A DNA stretch of 64,000 nt. It comes from Cellvibrio sp. UBA7661. Its GTDB lineage: Bacteria; Pseudomonadota; Gammaproteobacteria; Pseudomonadales; Cellvibrionaceae. This document shows positions 37,619-45,209 of this stretch, one piece after another (position 1 is the first letter of the stretch; the number at the start of each line of letters is the position of its first letter). Below the pieces are notes generated by a model that was not told where the DNA came from, ran no database searches, and saw only the letters and a list, made by a program, of their open reading frames with translations. The translations under genes were made by a program, and so were the position numbers. The stretch lies in contig DLHT01000017.1 in the NCBI GenBank assembly GCA_002483365.1, positions 159,270-223,269 on the forward strand, given 5' to 3'.

Positions 37619-37644
37619 ACAACGCCCGCACAAGCGGGCGTTGT
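37619..37644 (-). terminator. Hairpin between the 178-residue protein and the rhodanese gene
   Basis: An 11-bp perfect stem (ACAACGCCCGC / GCGGGCGTTGT) with loop ACAA lies just after the stop of the upstream minus-strand gene. Reading on the minus strand it is followed by TGTTTATGG, weakly T-rich. Confidence 0.6.
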
Positions 37645-37663
37645 ATGTAAATGATCAGCAGGT

Positions 37664-38200
37664 TTAGGCGCTGGCGAGTAGACGGTCATACTTGCGGCTC
37701 AACATATCGTAGAACTGCTCGCGCACTTGGGTGATGGCGTTTTTCAACGCAGTGATCTGCTCCAGGGAAATATCCTTGCGGCCAACATAAACTTGTTTGC
37801 GGTATACAGCGATTTTAGCGCCGTACAAACGCAAGCTGCGCTCCAGATTTTTTTCGCCCAGCATTAACAGTCTGGCTTCTGCTTCCGCCAATTTTTTGAA
37901 CTCGGCAACCAACTCGGTATTGACGCTTTCCAGCTCGATACGGCGAGCCTGCGGCCAACGGTCGCCGAACTGGATGGACTCTACTACCAGTGACGAATAT
38001 TTGGCAAAGATATGGGTAACCGTGCCCACCTGGGTTGAGACTTCTTCCAGTATCTGCAAACGGCGATTGTCACGCAGGCTGTTGGATTGCTGCGGCGCAC
38101 TGCGGCGCAGCACTACCCATGCGGTAACGGCGGCGATCAGTGCGCCCAAACCAATTTTTAAGGAAGTGTCGGTAATTTGTAGAAAAAGCTCGCTATCCAT
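37664..38200 (-). CDS. Unrecognised single-pass membrane protein
   Basis: I do not recognise this 178-residue protein. One transmembrane helix near the N-terminus (about residues 14-31, IGLGALIAAVTAWVVL) leaves a cytoplasmic, highly charged helical domain of about 140 residues that looks like coiled coil. There are no cysteines and no catalytic motif. It has codon use like its neighbours, and GC-rich flanks. It lies between a DUF3820 gene and the rhodanese gene with a hairpin after it. A structural or scaffolding role is possible but unproven. Confidence 0.75.
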   Translation of the reverse strand: MDSELFLQITDTSLKIGLGALIAAVTAWVVLRRSAPQQSNSLRDNRRLQILEEVSTQVGTVTHIFAKYSSLVVESIQFGDRWPQARRIELESVNTELVAEFKKLAEAEARLLMLGEKNLERSLRLYGAKIAVYRKQVYVGRKDISLEQITALKNAITQVREQFYDMLSRKYDRLLASA

Positions 38201-38279
38201 TTGGTTTGCCCTCTGTCAGAAAAACGGCGGTTTTGGTTCGATGACAGGGGTTTTGCAAGAAATAGGCCAGCGATTGGCG

Positions 38280-38501
38280 TTATCGTAACGGCTTTAACAG
38301 GGGCTCTAATCCATTCAAGCGGATTTCATACATTAGCCCCAATAATTGACCGAGCTTACCTTTAGGGAATCCTTCTCGCCCCATCCACATCAGGTAGTGT
38401 TCGGGAATATCGGCGATCACATGGCCGGCATATTTGCCGTAGGGCATTGGCGTTGTGACTAACTCTTTAAGCAGTTGGGGATCAAAGGGGAATTCGTCCA
38501 C
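38280..38501 (-). CDS. DUF3820 family protein
   Basis: A 73-residue protein of the DUF3820 family (described in databases as a putative quorum-sensing-regulated virulence factor; that role is not general). The central MPYGKYAGHVIADIPEHYLMWM is the family signature. Start: GTG at 38501 has GGTGG 6 nt upstream; a TTG at 38507 overlaps the yciH stop codon in TTGA but abuts the same Shine-Dalgarno. Either way it is coupled to yciH. Confidence 0.83.
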   Translation of the reverse strand: MDEFPFDPQLLKELVTTPMPYGKYAGHVIADIPEHYLMWMGREGFPKGKLGQLLGLMYEIRLNGLEPLLKPLR

Positions 38502-38503
38502 GT

Positions 38504-38833
38504 TCAACCACCTGCTAACTTCACTGTGAAGCCACGTTTTTCCAGTTCAGCTTTAATCTTGTCACGCTGATCGCCCTGGATTTCAATTACGCCATCTTTC
38601 ACGGATCCGCCTACGCCACAAGTGACTTTCAAAGCTTTGGCAAGGTCTTTGAGTTTGGCTTCATCGAGTGGTACACCGGTGATGGTTGTTACGCCTTTAC
38701 CGTTTCGGCCAGCAGTTTCGCGGCGGATACGTACTATGCCGTCGCCCTGCGGAATACTGGCTGCAGGCTTTTCTTCTTTAATGCGACCGGTATCGGTTGA
38801 GTAAACCAAACGGGAATTTTTGTTATTGCTCAT
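38504..38833 (-). CDS. yciH: SUI1/eIF1-like translation factor YciH
   Basis: A 109-residue protein with the SUI1 fold. The conserved KGVTTITGVPL and KVTCGVGGSVKDGVIEIQGD segments are present. YciH can influence initiation fidelity in E. coli by analogy with eIF1, but its cellular role is not settled. It is the first gene of a short minus-strand unit and runs directly into the DUF3820 gene. Confidence 0.95.
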   Translation of the reverse strand: MSNNKNSRLVYSTDTGRIKEEKPAASIPQGDGIVRIRRETAGRNGKGVTTITGVPLDEAKLKDLAKALKVTCGVGGSVKDGVIEIQGDQRDKIKAELEKRGFTVKLAGG

Positions 38834-38914
38834 CGTTAAATCCTCTCTCTACTGCTGCCAATTCTAACTGCTGGGGCTGTTAGAATGCGCGACATATTTT
38901 GGCGAGGTCAGCTT

Positions 38915-40105
38915 ATGACAATTGAAATCAAAGGCAATTGGTTACCCATGTGGCAACCGGTGGTGGATGTGTTTATCGCAAACTTCGATCGTGGCGAAGA
39001 AGGCGCAGGCATAGCACTGGTACATCGTGGTGAGTTGGTCGTGAATATCTGGGCTGGTCAACGCAGTAACAAGCTGGCGGGTGTGGAGAGAGCGGATTGG
39101 AGCGAGGACACGCTCGTCAATATTTTCTCTGCAGGTAAGGGCTTGGTTGCACTCTGTGTTTTGCAGTTGGTTGCCAAAGGCAAGCTACAGTTGGATGAGC
39201 CTGTTGCAACCTTATGGCCTGAGTTTGCTCAAGCGGATAAACACGCTATTACTGTGCGCCAACTTCTGTGTCATCGCGCCGGGTTGTCGGCCTTCCATCA
39301 GCATATCGCCAATGACCAGATTTTTGATTGGGATGTGATTACACAAGTTGCTGCGGCAGAATCGCCTTGGTGGGAGCCGGGCACCGCGCAAGGCTATTCG
39401 CCATTTATGTTTGGCTGGATTCTGGGGGAGTTGGTTAAGCGCGCAAGTGGATATGAGAGTTTCAACGACTATTTCCAGGCTTGCATTGCCCGGCCATTAG
39501 GTGTGAATTGCTATTTTGGTGTGCCCAATCATCTTCTGGATGCCATTGCCGATACTGGGCCGCTCAAGCGCTCATTGGGAGCGGCAGCCAGTTCCACGGG
39601 GGCTGATAGCATCGCTTTGGGCAAACTGATGAAAGCTGACCCGCGCGGAGTAACCAATCGCGCGTTCTCCAACCCTATCAGTTTGATGACCGCGACTAAT
39701 TCCCGCGAATGGCGACAGGCGCAAATTCCCGCCGCCGGTGCCCATGCAGATGCCCGTGCGTTGGCGACAATCTATGGGGAATTGGCCAGGGCAAAACAAC
39801 AGCTACTTGATGAATCGTTTTTGCCGCTGTGTTGGGCTGAGCAAACTTTCAGTGATGACCGCACTCTGGGTTTACCGTTGCGCTTTAGCCATGGATTTAT
39901 GTTGTCACAGCATGATCGTGCGGATTGTCGTTATGGCCGTGGTCAGCGAGCTTTTGGCCATCCCGGCGCTGGCGGTTGTATCGGATTTGCCGATCCTGAT
40001 TTTGAATTGGGATTTGGTTATGTGACCCATCGCATGGGGCAGGGGCTTTTAATTGATGAACGTGCCGTTCATTTGATTGATGCGGCGTACAGTATTCTGG
40101 AGTAA
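38915..40105 (+). CDS. Serine hydrolase of the class C beta-lactamase/esterase family
   Basis: A 396-residue member of the beta-lactamase-related (EstB-like) family. SAGK at residues 72-75 is the SxxK catalytic motif, and Tyr161 in GYSP is the second catalytic tyrosine. A HPGAGG motif near the C-terminus takes the place of KTG. No signal peptide is visible, so it is probably a cytoplasmic esterase and not an antibiotic-resistance enzyme. ATG at 38915 has GAGG 8 nt upstream; a longer frame from 38885 is less likely. slyX follows 3 nt later. Confidence 0.88.
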   Translation: MTIEIKGNWLPMWQPVVDVFIANFDRGEEGAGIALVHRGELVVNIWAGQRSNKLAGVERADWSEDTLVNIFSAGKGLVALCVLQLVAKGKLQLDEPVATLWPEFAQADKHAITVRQLLCHRAGLSAFHQHIANDQIFDWDVITQVAAAESPWWEPGTAQGYSPFMFGWILGELVKRASGYESFNDYFQACIARPLGVNCYFGVPNHLLDAIADTGPLKRSLGAAASSTGADSIALGKLMKADPRGVTNRAFSNPISLMTATNSREWRQAQIPAAGAHADARALATIYGELARAKQQLLDESFLPLCWAEQTFSDDRTLGLPLRFSHGFMLSQHDRADCRYGRGQRAFGHPGAGGCIGFADPDFELGFGYVTHRMGQGLLIDERAVHLIDAAYSILE

Positions 40106-40108
40106 ATA

Positions 40109-40327
40109 ATGTCCGATCTTGAAGAACAATTAATTGACGTACAAACCCGTATTGCTTATCAGGAAGATACGCTGACTCAATTAAATGAGGTGATCACCCG
40201 GCAAGATGCAGAGATTATCCAACTGAAGCAGCAGTTACGTTTGCTTGCCCTGCGTATTGATGAGATCCAGCGTAATCCTGCAGCTGCAGAAGACGACATC
40301 AGTAATGAGCGGCCGCCGCATTATTGA
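40109..40327 (+). CDS. slyX: SlyX family protein
   Basis: A 72-residue protein that is nearly all coiled coil with a heptad pattern, ending in the diagnostic RPPHY. Its function is unknown in the family. It lies 3 nt after the hydrolase gene and probably shares its transcript. Confidence 0.93.
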   Translation: MSDLEEQLIDVQTRIAYQEDTLTQLNEVITRQDAEIIQLKQQLRLLALRIDEIQRNPAAAEDDISNERPPHY

Positions 40328-40415
40328 CTCTTTTTTTTGGTTTTTATTGTTCGCCTTGCAAAAGCCATTTGCCTGACGCGGCTTGTGTTTGGAAATGGCG
40401 CACTATTTCACATTT

Positions 40416-40432
40416 GTCACAATCGATGTGAC
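40416..40432 (+). promoter_or_regulatory. 17-bp palindrome upstream of the GGDEF-EAL gene
   Basis: GTCACA (40416-40421) and TGTGAC (40427-40432) are exact inverted repeats 5 nt apart, about 90 nt upstream of the GGDEF-EAL start. The 195-nt gap from slyX otherwise shows no clear terminator. The half-site order is the reverse of a CRP site, so CRP is not suggested. A regulator is unknown. Confidence 0.4.
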
Positions 40433-40522
40433 CTATTACCAACAGGAAGAGCACCGATAAAATTCTTGGCTACACTGTGATCTTGATAAGTCTTTTTTGG
40501 GCGCAGGGCAGTTTTATTGACT

Positions 40523-43090
40523 ATGCAAGATTCCAGTGTTGCGGGAAATTCAATGGGATATTCGCCCGGCGACTTGGCTATTGACAAGGCGCTGGATGCA
40601 TCGGGCATTGCTTCCTGGAATATGGATGTCATCAGTGACGAGTTATACCTTTGCCCTGAATTTGCAGCGTCGCTTTCCTCAGCTCTGGTCAGGATTGAAC
40701 GGTTTCCTGATTTTTTGGCGCTTCTGTCCAAAGCAGATAGATATTTATTTCTTCAGGCATTTAATTCTGATCCACAAGATCAGGATACGGAGCGTTTGCG
40801 TTCCTGTGATGTCCGGTTAATAGGTATTGAGGGCGAACCGCGCGTACGTTTTATCGGGCGGTTGCAACTGGATAAAGATATTGGCGGGCGCCGTTTTTCA
40901 GGCTTGGTCGTCAGTGCAATCCATTGGTTGGCAAGTCCGGGCGATGAATATGCATTGCAATTATTATCCGGTTTATTTGCTGAAAGTCCCATCCCCAGTT
41001 TGATTACCGACAAGCACGGTATTCTTCTGCATATGAATCAGTCTATGGAGCGTCTGTTCCATTTGTCACACAGGCAAGCCGAGAGTGCAGCTGGTTTTTA
41101 TTCTATTTTGCGTGACAAGCGTGTCTGCGCCGACGCTGAACTAAATGAAGCGATTAGGTCAGTGTATGAATCAGGGAAAATCCAAACCGTCGAAATGAAT
41201 TATTCGCTGGGGAATATTCACCGTAGCCGTTTTATTTGCGATAAAAATTTATATTTCCGTGCAAATTTTTTACCTATCCGTGATTCCCAGGGAAACACCG
41301 AGCGCGTATTAATCCAGCTTCAGGATTTGTCGCGCGAGAAAAGCGCGCGCGATGCCCTGCAAGAAAGTGAAGCAAGTTATAAAGCGTTTATTACCAATAG
41401 CTCTGAAGCTATATGGTGCTACGACATGCAACCGCCCGTACCTGTTGTGTTGGAATTAGAGGAACAAGTCAAACGCATAGCTCGCAGTGCTCGCTTGGTA
41501 GAAGCAAATAAGGTTTTGCTGGGTATGCTGGGGGCGCAATCGCTGGATGATATTTTGGGTATGGGGTTGGTTGAGAGCGGTTCAACTAATTATGTGTTCG
41601 ATATTCATTATTTTGTGAACAATCAATATGAAATGATCGATCACGATATAGTGCGACAGGATGAACGCGGGAAAAATTTTTATTTTCAAATCTGCTGTAC
41701 GGGCATTGTAGAAGATGGTTTGCTCAAGCGTGTGTGGGGAACGACAAAAGACATCACCGCGCGCCGACGTTACGAAGAAAAGTTACGCTATCAATCCTTC
41801 CATGACTCACTCACGTCGTTGCCTAATCGTGAAAAATTATATTTCGATATGGAAACCTGCTTTGAGCAGCGCAGTAGTGATCAAATCAGTGCGCTGTTGT
41901 TGATTGATCTTGATCGCTTCAAAGAAATCAACGACACCCTTGGGCACAATGTAGGTGATCAATTGCTTCGTTTGATTGGCCCGCGTTTAGCACATGAAAT
42001 GGCAGAGGTTCCAGGTACTGTGGCGCGTTTGGGTGGCGATGAATTTGCGGTGTTTTTGCCGCGTATTCGCAGCACTCACCAAGCCGTTGTATTTGGTCAT
42101 CGCTTACTGGATGCACTTGCGCAAGAATTTGACCTTGATGGTTTCACCACGCAAATTTCTGCAAGTATTGGTATTGCAATATCGCCCCAGCAAGCTCAAG
42201 ACCATCATGGCCTTATGCGCTATGCCGATATCGCTATGTATTACGCTAAAAGCCAAATGCTTGGCTTGTCAATTTATAGCCCGGAATATGATCCTCACTC
42301 TGCAAAGCGTCTCGCTATAGTGAGCGAATTGGGACGCGCGATCCGCGAAAATCAATTGTGTTTGTACTATCAACCCAAAGTGTGTCTGGATGAAAAACGT
42401 TGTTATGGATTTGAAGCATTAATTCGCTGGATACATCCAGAGTTAGGCTTTGTACCTCCGGGGGATTTTATTCCTATCGCCGAATTGACCAGCTTGATCC
42501 ATCAACTGACAGCATGGGTATTGGAAAAAGCCATAGAGCAATGTCGCCGCTGGCAAGATCAGTGCATGACATTGAGTGTGGCCGTCAATTTATCCGCACG
42601 TAACTTAATGGATGACAATATTCCTAAATTGGTTGAGCGTTTGTTGACAAAATATAAGCTGCCAGCAGCGCGCTTGGAGCTGGAAATTACGGAAAGCTCT
42701 ATCATGACAGACCCTACACGTGCTCTGCGAAATCTGGATGCTTTGCATGAGTTGGGAGTTCACTTATCGATCGATGATTTTGGTACGGGTTATTCATCGC
42801 TGGCTTATCTCAAACGCTTGCCCGTGCAAACATTAAAAATCGATAACTCGTTTGTGCGCAATATGTTGGAAGATTTGCAGGATGAGTTAATCGTTAACTC
42901 TACGATTAACCTTGCGCACAACCTTGGGCTAACTGTTGTGGCTGAAGGTGTGGAAAACGAAGCCTTATTGACTCGCTTGGGGGAAATGGGGTGCGATGAA
43001 GCGCAAGGATATTTTATAGGCCGCCCTATGGCGGCATTAAATGCCGATGAATGGATTGTTGAATCAGGTTGGATCAAGCAGCCATCTTGA
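40523..43090 (+). CDS. PAS-GGDEF-EAL cyclic-di-GMP protein
   Basis: An 855-residue cytoplasmic signalling protein. The N-terminal 420 residues hold PAS-type sensor modules (clear ones around 145-275 and 285-415, ending TTKDITARRRYEEKL). A GGDEF domain follows with an intact GGDEF at 504-508, and an EAL domain with EALIRW starting at 631 and DDFGTGYSS further on. Both catalytic signatures are intact, so synthesis and hydrolysis of c-di-GMP are both possible. The RxxD inhibitory site five residues before GGDEF is absent. No transmembrane helix is seen. ATG at 40523 has a distant AGGG. The signal sensed is unknown. Confidence 0.94.
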   Translation: MQDSSVAGNSMGYSPGDLAIDKALDASGIASWNMDVISDELYLCPEFAASLSSALVRIERFPDFLALLSKADRYLFLQAFNSDPQDQDTERLRSCDVRLIGIEGEPRVRFIGRLQLDKDIGGRRFSGLVVSAIHWLASPGDEYALQLLSGLFAESPIPSLITDKHGILLHMNQSMERLFHLSHRQAESAAGFYSILRDKRVCADAELNEAIRSVYESGKIQTVEMNYSLGNIHRSRFICDKNLYFRANFLPIRDSQGNTERVLIQLQDLSREKSARDALQESEASYKAFITNSSEAIWCYDMQPPVPVVLELEEQVKRIARSARLVEANKVLLGMLGAQSLDDILGMGLVESGSTNYVFDIHYFVNNQYEMIDHDIVRQDERGKNFYFQICCTGIVEDGLLKRVWGTTKDITARRRYEEKLRYQSFHDSLTSLPNREKLYFDMETCFEQRSSDQISALLLIDLDRFKEINDTLGHNVGDQLLRLIGPRLAHEMAEVPGTVARLGGDEFAVFLPRIRSTHQAVVFGHRLLDALAQEFDLDGFTTQISASIGIAISPQQAQDHHGLMRYADIAMYYAKSQMLGLSIYSPEYDPHSAKRLAIVSELGRAIRENQLCLYYQPKVCLDEKRCYGFEALIRWIHPELGFVPPGDFIPIAELTSLIHQLTAWVLEKAIEQCRRWQDQCMTLSVAVNLSARNLMDDNIPKLVERLLTKYKLPAARLELEITESSIMTDPTRALRNLDALHELGVHLSIDDFGTGYSSLAYLKRLPVQTLKIDNSFVRNMLEDLQDELIVNSTINLAHNLGLTVVAEGVENEALLTRLGEMGCDEAQGYFIGRPMAALNADEWIVESGWIKQPS

Positions 43091-43153
43091 TAAATGAATA
43101 ATCAACTGAAGACGAAAATAGCTACCGATCCATTATTGGATTGCGTGCCAGAA

Positions 43154-44647
43154 TTAAAAACCACTGCTGCGCATTTGTTCTTCGACATACTTCAAGCGCT
43201 CTTCTAATAACGCTGTGCGGTAATGATTTCCCTGGGTTAATTTCAGCGCATTGCGCAATTGGATTTGGGCGCGGTCATAAACACCATTTAAAATAAAGTA
43301 CTCAGCACGCGCTTCGTGCACGCCCAGAATATTCCCGGCCAGACCGTTTACCTCTGCCAGCAAATACCAAACGTAATCATCGTTGCTACGCTTGCGTGAA
43401 TAGCGATCCAGAATCTCAGCGCATCGTTGGTAGATGCCTGCTTTCATCAGCGCTTCGGCGTGACGGATAATCAATGGATAGTTATCTGGATATTGTTTCA
43501 ATTGTGTTTCGATAATATCCAAGCCTGCCTTGTAGCGTTCAGCAGCAATTTCAATATCGGCACGCATGATTTGATAGGTGATACGGGTTGGATCTTTTTC
43601 CAGTAGTGGCGCAAGAGCGTCGCGAGCCGCATCAAATTGGCTCGATTCCATCAATGCCAGTGCCCAGCCATAGCGGCTTGCATCAGGATAGGCGCTTTCT
43701 TTATCCAGCTCACTTTTAAACATGCGCGCGGCAATCTGCGGCGTTTCTTCGGCATCTAGCCGGACACGGCTGCGCATCAATTGAAACTCAAGATTATCTT
43801 CCACAGGTTTGCGTTCATATTGCATTGCACGGTTACGGGCATCTGCTACGCGGGTTTCGCTTACCGGGTGGGTCAGTAAGTATTCCGGTGGCCGACGATT
43901 GAGCCTGTTGGCGCGTACCATCTCTTCAAACATATCTGCCGCCGCATGAGGATCAAGACCGGCTTGCACCATGGTTTGCATACCAATACGGTCAGCTTCT
44001 TGTTCGTTTTGACGGCTAAATGCGAGAGATGCCTGCTGTGCTGCAGCCTGGGTTCCCATGATGGCTGCCATACCTGCATCGCTATCGCTATTAGCTGCCA
44101 GAACCAATCCTGCCAACATACCAGCCAGCATGGGCATCATCATTTTCTTTTGTTGTTCAAGGCGGCGCGCGTAGTGTCGTTGGCTCAAGTGCCCCATTTC
44201 ATGGCTGATCACAGCGGCAAGCTGGTTCTCGGTTTTGGCGTACATCAATAAGCCTGTATGTACCCCGATCACGTTGCCGGGTACCGCAAAAGCATTAAGC
44301 GTGTTATTTTCGACGACAACCAGATCTACCCGCTTATCATCCAATTGGCTATAGGGCAGCAGGCGCCCGAACAGTTGCTCCAGATAGTTGATGATCAATG
44401 GATCTGATGATGTTGGGACCTGACTCCGGTAAGCCCTGAGCCAACGTTGCCCCAGAATTTTTTCCTGCACAGGTGAAATCATCACCGAGCTGGTATCCCC
44501 CAAATTGGGTAGTTCTATTTCTGCCTGACTTTTATACGGATTGACGGCCAACAAGACAATCAGTGATAGAGCCAAACTGGCGGCTGCCAGAAAGCGGGGA
44601 TTAAAAAGGAAAAATCGACGGTAAAAAGGCTTGGGCACGGTACTCAA
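43154..44647 (-). CDS. bepA: Periplasmic M48 metalloprotease/chaperone BepA
   Basis: BepA (YfgC) assists assembly of, or degrades, outer-membrane LptD and works near the Bam complex. The 497-residue protein has an N-terminal signal/anchor helix (about residues 18-36), the zinc motif HEMGH, the downstream ligand glutamate in NEQEADRIG, and TPR repeats in the C-terminal half. The start is uncertain: TTG at 44647 or GTG at 44638, with AGGAG upstream at non-ideal spacing for both. The gene is divergent from a TusA-like gene, an arrangement also seen in Pseudomonas. Confidence 0.93.
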   Translation of the reverse strand: MSTVPKPFYRRFFLFNPRFLAAASLALSLIVLLAVNPYKSQAEIELPNLGDTSSVMISPVQEKILGQRWLRAYRSQVPTSSDPLIINYLEQLFGRLLPYSQLDDKRVDLVVVENNTLNAFAVPGNVIGVHTGLLMYAKTENQLAAVISHEMGHLSQRHYARRLEQQKKMMMPMLAGMLAGLVLAANSDSDAGMAAIMGTQAAAQQASLAFSRQNEQEADRIGMQTMVQAGLDPHAAADMFEEMVRANRLNRRPPEYLLTHPVSETRVADARNRAMQYERKPVEDNLEFQLMRSRVRLDAEETPQIAARMFKSELDKESAYPDASRYGWALALMESSQFDAARDALAPLLEKDPTRITYQIMRADIEIAAERYKAGLDIIETQLKQYPDNYPLIIRHAEALMKAGIYQRCAEILDRYSRKRSNDDYVWYLLAEVNGLAGNILGVHEARAEYFILNGVYDRAQIQLRNALKLTQGNHYRTALLEERLKYVEEQMRSSGF

Positions 44648-44851
44648 TGACTCCTGCTGGAACCCGCATATGACCTGTGTATTAAGAGGTAGGGGGTAAA
44701 AAAATAGGGCATCACTCTAGCCTTTTTGACGCTTAAAGACTAGGTTAGCAACTTTTTATGACCATAAGCATTGGTCTCAGTTCTGTCTTCGTACGAATAA
44801 ACCCTGTGCTATTAGCCAATATTTGGGTTTTTTCAGTGAAATCCATCCTTT

Positions 44852-45142
44852 ATGGACGCGTCAGGAAAAATTTTGAGTCAAATAATCGATTGCTTCACTT
44901 ACACCACGTCACGCGAGTTGGATGCCTGCGGCTTGCGCTGCCCGCTGCCTCTGCTTAAAGCGAAGCTGGCATTGCGCGATATGAACCCTGGCGAAGTGTT
45001 GCGCGTATTGACAACTGATGGTGGGTCGGTGCGTGATTTTCAGGCCTATGCCCAATTAAGCGGGCATGTATTAATGGCCTTCACTGAGAAAGACGGCATT
45101 TATTGTTATTTGCTCAAAAAACCGGCGGTAAACCCGGCGTAA
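44852..45142 (+). CDS. TusA/SirA-like sulphurtransferase
   Basis: A 96-residue protein with the TusA fold and its ELDACGLRCPLPLLKAK motif carrying the sulphur-relay cysteine in CPLP. It differs from canonical TusA by an extended N-terminus. In Pseudomonas the TusA-like protein beside bepA affects molybdenum cofactor-dependent nitrate reduction; whether this one does is unknown. No strong Shine-Dalgarno precedes the ATG at 44852. Confidence 0.86.
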   Translation: MDASGKILSQIIDCFTYTTSRELDACGLRCPLPLLKAKLALRDMNPGEVLRVLTTDGGSVRDFQAYAQLSGHVLMAFTEKDGIYCYLLKKPAVNPA

Positions 45143-45209
45143 CGTTTAATCAATCTGCGTTGTGCAATCTGCGGTTTTAATAAGACGTGGATAGCTAAGT
45201 GAGTGTGTT

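Noticed and set aside
40416..40432. CRP or FleQ site before the GGDEF-EAL gene
   Set aside because: The half-sites are in the opposite order to CRP (TGTGA-N6-TCACA), and the spacing and core do not fit FleQ. It is kept only as an unidentified palindrome.
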